The notes under the pieces: model-generated
The model's input: the letters and a program-made list of their open reading frames with translations, nothing else
Told to the model about the DNA's origin: nothing
Database searches by the model: none
Part shown: piece by piece, positions 57,110 through 64,000 of the stretch
How positions within the stretch are numbered: the stretch's first letter is position 1
How the letters are laid out: every line of letters starts with the position of its first letter
Assembly: GCA_950295325.1 (NCBI GenBank)
Contig: OX485807.1
Coordinates: forward strand, 4,030,501-4,094,500
Direction: 5' to 3'
DNA from: Polytrichum commune
Lineage: Eukaryota > Streptophyta > Polytrichopsida > Polytrichales > Polytrichaceae
Length of the DNA: 64,000 nucleotides
Program-made: the position numbers and the translations under genes

Positions 57110-57297
57110 TACTCAATTGGTGAATTTTATCATCAAGTAAGCAATTGCAAATCCCAACAATGGTCATTTCAAGTTTAATTTGGAGTTGAGATGTAGAAGT
57201 TACAAGATGTCAATATAAGAATTAGTTTTTTTAAGTGATCACATAGACTTTCACTCAATTTTGTCGATCTTTGAGCCCATATGGTCATTACTCTAAA
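57110..57297 (+). repeat. Dispersed repeat family R2, copy 1 (left part)
   Basis: AAGCAATTGCAAATCCCAAC, GAGTTGAGATG and AAGTGATCACATAGAC occur in the same order as in 60170-60400. The right part, TTTTGAGCACATAGTCC, resumes at about 57504, beyond an inserted M1 element. Confidence 0.6.
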
Positions 57298-57493
57298 CAT
57301 TGTATTTAGTGTCACTTACTATTTGGAGTTACACAATGCTATATCTTTTTGCTATTTAAGTAATCTTTACCAAGTATAAATGTTTTGTAATGTCCAAACA
57401 AGCAATTTGACATCTGTTGGCAAAAATGAGATGTACAACAAGTAGTTATAGCATTGCGTAATTCCAAATAGTAAGTGACACTAAATTCAATAT
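57298..57493. mobile_element. MITE-like element, family M1 copy 2, nested in R2
   Basis: The arms read ATTTAGTGTCACTTACTATTTGGAGTTACAC-AATGCTATA on the left and its near-exact complement TATAGCATTGCGTAATTCC...GTGACACTAAAT on the right, about 45 bases each with few mismatches. It interrupts the R2 repeat, so R2 was there first. Confidence 0.75.
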
Positions 57494-57994
57494 CTAGTGT
57501 ACTTTTGAGCACATAGTCCAATCTCATCCCAACAATGTAGTTTTGGTATTTGTTTTTAACACTTAAGTATCTAATAGGTTATATATATAAGGGTTTCTTC
57601 ATGAACAAATATTTGTACTTCCGTTATGATTTGGTTACATAGTTAGCTAATTATGTCAAATTTATCTATATAAAATCAACTCACTCATCAAGTGCACCTT
57701 GCCAATCAGTTGAGCACTAATGAAACTGTTAGTTTTGGGCTTCATAGAGTTATTGGGTGGCCTTGTGTGCAAATACATACTTAATATAATGATCATCAAT
57801 GTGTGATGAGACTTTCTTTTATCACATAAGATAATATACTACATAGATTTTAGAATACATAAGTCAAACAAGGAATTTAGAACTTGATGAGGACTCGTAG
57901 ACCTTGTGTGTATACTAGGTCCCACATTGAGCCCCTTGGATGTTGAAGAGTTCACTACAAAGCTTGCCATGTAACTCACAAATACATGTGTATG

Positions 57995-58215
57995 ACTACA
58001 CATATTATCCCAATTTGTGCATGTTACTATACGGAATTGCACAACGCAACAACGTCTCACTCATGAGCTCAATTTTCACTAATGAAAGCTCAATAGATCA
58101 TTCGGACATTATAGAACATAATTGACTTTGCTTTATAGAATATTACATTCTCATTCAATAGTTATAGCACCGTGTAACCCCGAATAATTACACCCACTAA
58201 TTTGGATAATCGATA
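57995..58215. mobile_element. MITE-like element, family M1 copy 3
   Basis: Left arm TATTATCCCAATTTGTGCATGTTACTATACGGAATTG and right arm ACCCCGAATAATTACACCCACTAATTTGGATAAT pair with more changes than in copy 2. The inner ACTAATGAAAGCTCAATAGA is shared with copy 1 in the same orientation. Confidence 0.65.
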
Positions 58216-58274
58216 AAGAAGTAACTATAGAAGATCCATTATATGCAATGCTAAGGTTGATGGGTTTCTTAAGG

Positions 58275-58345
58275 TGTTGAGCTGGCATAGTGGCACATAA
58301 TGCGCAGGCTAGTGACTGCGGAGGCCTAAATTCGAGTTTAGGGTT
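58275..58345 (+). repeat. tRNA-like segment, possible SINE head
   Basis: TGGCATAGTGGCACATAATGC fits a box A, and AAATTCGAGTTTAGGG about 35 bases downstream fits a box B with one or two changes. It lies in a GC-richer patch up to about 59060. Confidence 0.4.
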
Positions 58346-58410
58346 CGGAGAATTACCTAGAGTAAATCCAGGGTTTAATGTGGGCCCTTAAAGTCAAGCT
58401 GATTCTTAGG

Positions 58411-58908
58411 GCCACTTCACACACGGGCCATGAGCCGTGACATGAAATTGTGAGAGCCCGAAAGAAAGCATCCCAAGGCCGTCCCTAGACACCTCCAAAT
58501 CATGTAGTATGGTCACGGATCCTCAAGTGTAGTGTGAAGTCATACATGAGTGGGCCCTCAACCAAATGCTATTTCGACGAAATTCTATTCATGCGGGTCC
58601 TCACACATGTTAAAATACAAATAAACCAACGGTTGTGAGCGTTCGGAATGCCATGGTCTCCGAGTTTTGTGTTAGGCCTACCTCCAAGAAGTGGGTTTCG
58701 GGAATAATCTGAGCGACCATGAAACATGGTTCATTTGATGCCATGTAGGAATCCATGTAGACTTTATATCCATCTTGCATTCACATACTCCATTGGTCCC
58801 TCAAGCGTCGTGTGAAGCGAACTTGGACCAGCTCCGCCTTTTCCACCAATGAGAGTGCTTGACGTGTAATAGTCACGGGCTCTCAGTCTCGTGTGTGAAG
58901 TGGCCGTT
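58411..58908. repeat. Inverted-repeat pair, possible small transposon
   Basis: GGCCACTTCACACACGGGCC at about 58420 pairs with CGTGTGTGAAGTGGCCG at about 58890-58906, and GTGAGAGCCCG with CGGGCTCTCAG. The roughly 490-bp span is GC-richer than its surroundings and has no recognised coding sequence. Confidence 0.4.
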
Positions 58909-59139
58909 ACTATACGATCAGCGGCTTTTTGCTCTATAACTTTTTTTTGGGTTCTTTTCCGAGAATCCTGTGAGGTGATGAGTCTACACCTGAACTTGAC
59001 CAGGATGACTGCAAATCGACACCATTCGGGGCCACTCCTAGACCATCGGACATGAGTCATATCTATGATGTTGGAGTCATTGTGAGGCGGATTTCATGTC
59101 CATTTAACCCCCCCCCCCTTTCCTACTCACTACACAAAA

Positions 59140-59660
59140 TATGATATATGGTGTCACCAATTCTCATTGTCTTGCTCAATACTAATTGTAAACTGCAATA
59201 TAGTGTCACTCATCATAGCATTATTCAGATTCATAACAGTGTTTTGTGGGATTGACATTATTCTGTAGATATATTCATTGTATTAAGTTTTGGATGTGAG
59301 GAATATTCCACAAAATGATGTCAGTCCCACATAACATTGTTATGAATCTGAATACTGTTATGCCAACGCTAAATGGTAACCCAACATTCGTTGTAAATAT
59401 GTTTGGGGATTATAGGTTTACAGTGTTGCAATTATTGTCACTTACCAAGCAATATTTCATCTAGATTTCGATCACCCTTGACAATATTTCATCACAAGTT
59501 GCTGACAAGAGAAGGTAGGGTTTTGGCCACTAGATGCTCTCATCCATCATCCATGACAATATTTGTTTACTTATTCATAAGAAGTGTCATTTGAAAAGTT
59601 ACCGTCGTGACGTAAAATACCATATGACATTAAATATCATATTATGTGTACCACTACTAG
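59140..59660 (+). mobile_element. Repeat family R3, copy 1, with nested foldback
   Basis: It starts near ACACAAAATATGATATATGGTG and ends CATATTATGTGTACCACTACTAG; these two ends are imperfect inverted repeats of each other. Collinear inverted matches to 60500-60925 run through CACTAAATGG, GTCACTTAC and ACTTATTCATRAGAARTGTC. A second foldback is inserted at about 59214-59366. No transposase is seen. Confidence 0.6.
59214..59366. mobile_element. Nested foldback element, family M2
   Basis: CAGATTCATAACAGTGTTTTGTGGGA pairs with TCCCACATAACATTGTTATGAATCTG across a centre of about 75 bases. It is missing from the R3 partner at 60500-60925, so it inserted later. A single arm of the same family occurs near 62950-63000. 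Confidence 0.65.
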
Positions 59661-59949
59661 AAACAAGGTACTTTCACGGCAACACCATCTGATAGGTTTC
59701 GTTTTGAGTCGAATATTTCGATAGCATTTTGGGAGGTCAATCGGGACACGTTCCCATTGGTCAAAGTAGGTTTGGATTGTCACAAAAGGTTTAGTGACCT
59801 ACTTCATAGGTTCTGTAGCTACGATTGAGGTATAGTGTTTGCTACGTACTCCATGAGTCGCCTTAATTAATTTTATGGGCATGAGTTGAAATGGTAAAAC
59901 TTTGGCACACAATATTGTTATTTTTCATGCTCCATTTTCACCTTAGCTC

Positions 59950-60159
59950 TCCACACTAATTATCCCAATCAGTGTGTGTTACTATTCAGAGTTACACAAT
60001 ACTATGTCTATTTAATGATAGTGTAATATTTCACCAAGCAAATAATGTCCAAGCAACCTATTGAACTTTCATTGGTAAAATTGAACTCTTCAATAAGACA
60101 TTATTGCATTATGTAACTCCGAAGAGTAACATGTACTAATTGGGTTAATTAGTGTAGAG
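59950..60159. mobile_element. MITE-like element, family M1 copy 4 (reverse orientation)
   Basis: CCACACTAATTATCCCAATC-AGTGTGTGTTACTATTCAG at left pairs with GAAGAGTAACATGTACTAATTGGGTTAATTAGTGTAG at right. The inner CCTATTGAACTTTCATT is the complement of the word shared by copies 1 and 3, so this copy is inverted. Confidence 0.7.
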
Positions 60160-60169
60160 TCGGCATTTT

Positions 60170-60400
60170 ACATCCGTAAAATTCCAATAGGTGAAATGTT
60201 TCATCGAGCCAGCAATTGCAAGTCACAAAAATTGTCTTATCAAGTTCACAATAGGAGTCGAGATGAGAAAATTTACAGGAGGTGGTGATAAGTGTGCATA
60301 TATATATATAAGTGATCATATGGGTCTTCTCAACCATGTTCATTATTAATTCTAGAATGGTCTCTATATTTTGAGCACATAGTCCGTTCCCATTGATTTG
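60170..60400 (+). repeat. Dispersed repeat family R2, copy 2
   Basis: CAGCAATTGCAAGTCAC, GAGTCGAGATG, AAGTGATCATATGG and TTTTGAGCACATAGTCC follow as in the copy at 57110-57530, here without the inserted M1 element. A TATATATATATA run lies near 60299-60311. Confidence 0.6.
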
Positions 60401-60499
60401 ATGTCAACCATTCCACTCCACTTTACATTCAAGCTTTGGGGCTTAAGGAAGTTTGAATGTATGGAAAATTACATGGACTCCACAATTCATAAAGTGGAT

Positions 60500-60925
60500 A
60501 ATGTGTCAAGGGTTACTACGCCAAATATTGTATGTAATGTCATATGGGTTTTTTTTGGTTTTTTTGGTCAATATGGTAAGTTTTCTAATGACATTTCTCA
60601 TGAATAAGTTTACAAATGTCGTCAACCCAATTTAGTTCATCTACTTTTGGTATATTCAGCATCCTAACATTTTTATAATGAATTGCCGTCATGGATGATT
60701 GAAATTTTGATGGAAAACCACTTAGTAAGTGACAACAATTGCATTGTTGTAAATCTATGTTGTCCATTTTTTATTTTTTTGACAAGGAATGATAAATGAC
60801 ATTGGTGTTGTCATTTAGTGTTGGTGATACTACACATGCGGTTTGCAATTTGTAATGAGCTAGACAAAATAAAATTGTTGACACTAAATCAAATATTTTT
60901 AAAGTAAATTTTGTGACAAACCCAC
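60500..60925 (-). mobile_element. Repeat family R3, copy 2 (inverted)
   Basis: Read on the minus strand it follows the 59140-59660 copy collinearly, without the nested M2 foldback. The two copies thus form a 1.8-kb inverted pair. It is diverged, so it is old. Confidence 0.6.
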
Positions 60926-63900
60926 CTAACAAAGATGGCTCTAACACAAAATCGAAAGGCCATGACACTTCAAAATCTCACAACCATTTCATTTGGAGTG
61001 AGAGTAAGGTTGATGTGTCTTGTTCATTAGATTGATCTTCATGAATCATTATGCAAACACCAAATCTTACAAGCACTAAATGTTGCATGGCATCCTCTCT
61101 AAGTTCCACCTGGTTATTGCAACACTAATAATGTGGCTACTGTAGATTAGTTGTTTAGGGCAGTGGTATTGAATAGTTATAAATTCTTATCTCTATATTT
61201 CAAGTAAGCCTAGATGTGAAGTTGGTTGGGATACTCAGCTCTAACGAAGTGGTGGAGGGCTTGATTCTTTGATGTGTCAAAGATTGAATGTGGGTGCTAT
61301 CCAATAAGGTAGAGTTGTCAATTAAAATACCTTGCACTTTATTATCATGACATGATTTGGTAGCTACAATTTTTTACTACACGATTCTTTATTAATTAAT
61401 GTTCGGTTGGTGAGGCTTAGTACAAGTTCGGGAGACGGACATGACATGAGTCATGGGTTTCGCACAACACGAACAACTGACCAAGATGACTAAACATCCG
61501 GCACTAAACTTGAAAACTCAAACCTCATTTGACTTGGGTCAAAGTGGCCCACGCTTAGTCGTAACGTAGTCATTTTGCAATCGTATTGAGACGCATTTTC
61601 CACTAGTGACTAGTGGGGTGTGGGACTTTTGGTACTCATGTTTTGTGTACCTTCAAAAGTTGTGCGTCTTTAAGTGGTTGTCTTGGGACAAGTTGTACCT
61701 ACGTTGTCCTTCTTGCCGGTTGGGGATTCCTACCATGCATATGGACTCATGGATTAAGGACGAAAGAACTATAGTATTGATATGACATCCTTACAGGTTT
61801 GTGGAGTTCAATCCAATTGGGTCCCACAAGACCACTTTGTGGGATCTATGATGCTATGTCAACTTTGGCCTCCAAAGCCATGGGAATTTGACCTCATATC
61901 AAATATGTGTTACGCTTATTCAAACACCAATCTTATTCAAATGTCACCTACTTCTAGGTGCCTTTTGGTTCAACATTCTTACAAATCAATCACTTCTAGT
62001 ATCATTTCAAAGATCAATGCAATGGTTGAATGGTTGGGACAATGAAAAAAGTGAATGCTTAACACTTGTTCAACACTAACCACTTTAGGAACACATGTAT
62101 AATCACTTGAGAAGATTACATATACACTCTTTTAAAATTCGTCACAAATTGAGGTTTAGTCGCCTTAATCTCATTCTTATGACATTGAATTCATAGTGAC
62201 AAGACTTGCTCCTATTCAAGTTCTTATCTAGGAACATCAAAAGAGACCAACCCGTCCTATAAGTAACCGTAGCAGGCTAGTGCACCATAATGCCAAACGA
62301 CAGAAGACCAGTCACCTATGTGAACAATAAAATTTCAACATGAAATGTTATTTTTGGCATGATGATGCTCGCTACAACTTATGGCAAGTCCATGTTGGTT
62401 GGGAGAGACAACTAATAAGTCAAGTTAGTAACTGCAACCTCCTGGAAAATTAATAATAATAGGGAGGCACATTTTGGGACCTGTGAAGTATCCCTGCCAT
62501 GCTCACAAGAGGCACTTGTGGCGATAGTAAACGTAGGCCCAAAATAACTTAAACTATATGTCTTCCAACTTTTCATGTTCCAAAGACTGACCTACTTCTT
62601 ACCATTCAGTAGGTTGGTAGTTGGGCACTTGGGGGCTTTTAGCATTTCGAATGTCATTTAACATTCAGAAAGCTCATATGTAGACTCAAGGTTCAGGGTG
62701 ATTAATTAAGTTACATTCCGTACAAGGCTCTCTATCCCCACACAAAAATTATTTTCCCCTCACTTTGTTGTCATGTGTCATGTTCAGATTTGCTAAGATT
62801 CATGTGTATCCCGAGTGGAAACTAAATTATGGCACATATAAAGATGAAATAGGGAGCCCTATATGATAATGTTATTTTTAATAGTTGTTGTAAACTATTA
62901 TTTTTCATAGTCGATATTTTACGTTTTTTATAGAGTACCAGCAATGGTTAGCATTCTTCAGATCCATAACAATGTTATGTGGGACTAATAATATTCCATT
63001 AAATATTCCCCACATTCATACTGAATCGGCTTTCTCTCACTTTCATGTTCTTGGCTAATTGCCTACACTTGTCTCTTTCAAGCTAAGCGTCTTACTCTCA
63101 TATTATTGCCTAATTGCTTAATCTCACAACTTCCCTCAATTGCCAAGTCCTCTCTCATGCAACTCTACTTCACCAATCACTCGCTTCACTCGTACTCACT
63201 TTCGGTCTCACGCTCCATTGGCCTCTTGCCAAAGACTATTCGCCTTTACTTAAGCTCATGCTCTCACAACCTTCAATTAATCACTTGTTTTTTTGACATT
63301 CAATTCTTCGTCCTTCGCCACGCCATAGTTGTTTTTTCTTCGGCAATTGGCCTTCACTCTCCATCTTATGTTGAGTGAACAAACTCACATGCTTACAACC
63401 ACAGTCTAGTGGTAATCCTCACCGACTCACATACTTTACCATTGATTTTCCTTGCCCTTTTGCGGTTTATTTGTCTATTATTTCAATGCTCATGGCCATT
63501 ATTAGTAATCACACAAGACATTACTCTTACTTTCATAATATTGCAATATCAATAATACTTCTATTCAAAAAGGCTAAATCAATTACCTACAGTGCCTTCA
63601 ACCAATCACTTAGCAAGATTTTTGTAACATCCTTGAGTTTTGTATCACACGACTCTTCCTACTCCACTCACTTCTCAAGCTACATGCTTGGGTAAGTGTT
63701 AATGGCCAAACTCAATCACTGAGTTTTGACACTGCACTAATCTATGCTAAGACTATGCATAATTTTGAATTAGGGAAATAACATGATTCTCCTAGGGCCG
63801 ACCTCTTTCTTATTAAAGGGGAGGAAAACGTGATTATGACAACCGTCTAGAAGCGGCAACAACCCCCTAAATCCACTTGGGATGACCTTCTAATTGCCTA

Positions 63901-64000
63901 TTGTCTATTGATTCTCATTAATTATTAAAATTTAGCCTACATGCCCGGCTATAGCCAAAAAATTGAGTTTCATCTACTGTTGGGCCCATGAACACAACTC
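60926..64000. other. Non-genic stretch
   Basis: No gene is recognised. A lone M2 arm (CAGATCCATAACAATGTTATG) lies near 62959. From about 63010 to 63700 the plus strand is C/T-rich; ORFs of 90 and 106 codons there are explained by that composition. Confidence 0.45.

Noticed and set aside
63106-63695. Plus-strand ORFs of 90 and 106 codons near the right end
   Set aside because: The region is simply C/T-rich, the products are Ser/Leu/His-rich without motifs, and no splice-supported gene is evident.

Overview
The window is nuclear DNA of a land plant. The two intact genes are plant-type: an organellar single-stranded-DNA-binding protein with a PDF motif, and a receptor-like cytoplasmic kinase with an N-terminal USP-like domain. 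Both have short exons with GT..AG introns. The rest is AT-rich and full of plant LTR elements, MITE-like foldbacks, a 5S-like promoter fragment and tRNA-like SINE heads. The species cannot be named. An RLE-type LINE and a DNA-methyltransferase-like relic would be unusual in a typical flowering plant, so a non-flowering or early-diverging lineage is possible; this is inference only.

Layout. 1-3.46 kb: 3' part of a decayed non-LTR retrotransposon (+) with RT-tail, unknown, RNase H, zinc-knuckle and endonuclease-like pieces. 3.5-10.3 kb: no gene. 10.28-21.31 kb: a complete Ty3-type LTR retrotransposon with two 1,909-bp LTRs that I could not tell apart, a perfect 5-bp target duplication and one open 2,079-aa Gag-Pol frame. 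21.3-25.7 kb: no gene, degenerate repeats. 25.7-28.0 kb (-): broken multi-exon relic of a beta-class DNA methyltransferase-like gene. 29.08-29.32 kb: a second relic of the same LINE family. 29.3-33.7 kb: no recognised gene, three unidentified minus-strand ORFs. 33.75-37.16 kb (-): five-exon OSB-like gene. 39.6-40.05 kb: broken retrotransposon Gag. 42.0-50.36 kb (-): ten-exon kinase gene with a GC-rich, CT/GA-repeat leader to about 52.7 kb. 52.7-61 kb: dense small inverted-repeat elements, several nested. 61-64 kb: nothing recognised.

How it works together. The two host genes are both on the minus strand and unrelated in function: organelle DNA maintenance versus cytoplasmic signalling. The exon models were joined by hand at GT..AG sites, and phases close exactly in both (1,074 and 3,102 coding nt). 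Everything else is transposon sediment of different ages: the LTR element is very young, while the LINE, methyltransferase-like and Gag relics are old and broken. The most unusual content is the RLE-type LINE family, the methyltransferase-like relic, the missing polypurine tract in an otherwise perfect LTR element, and a 5S-rRNA-like segment inside an OSB intron.
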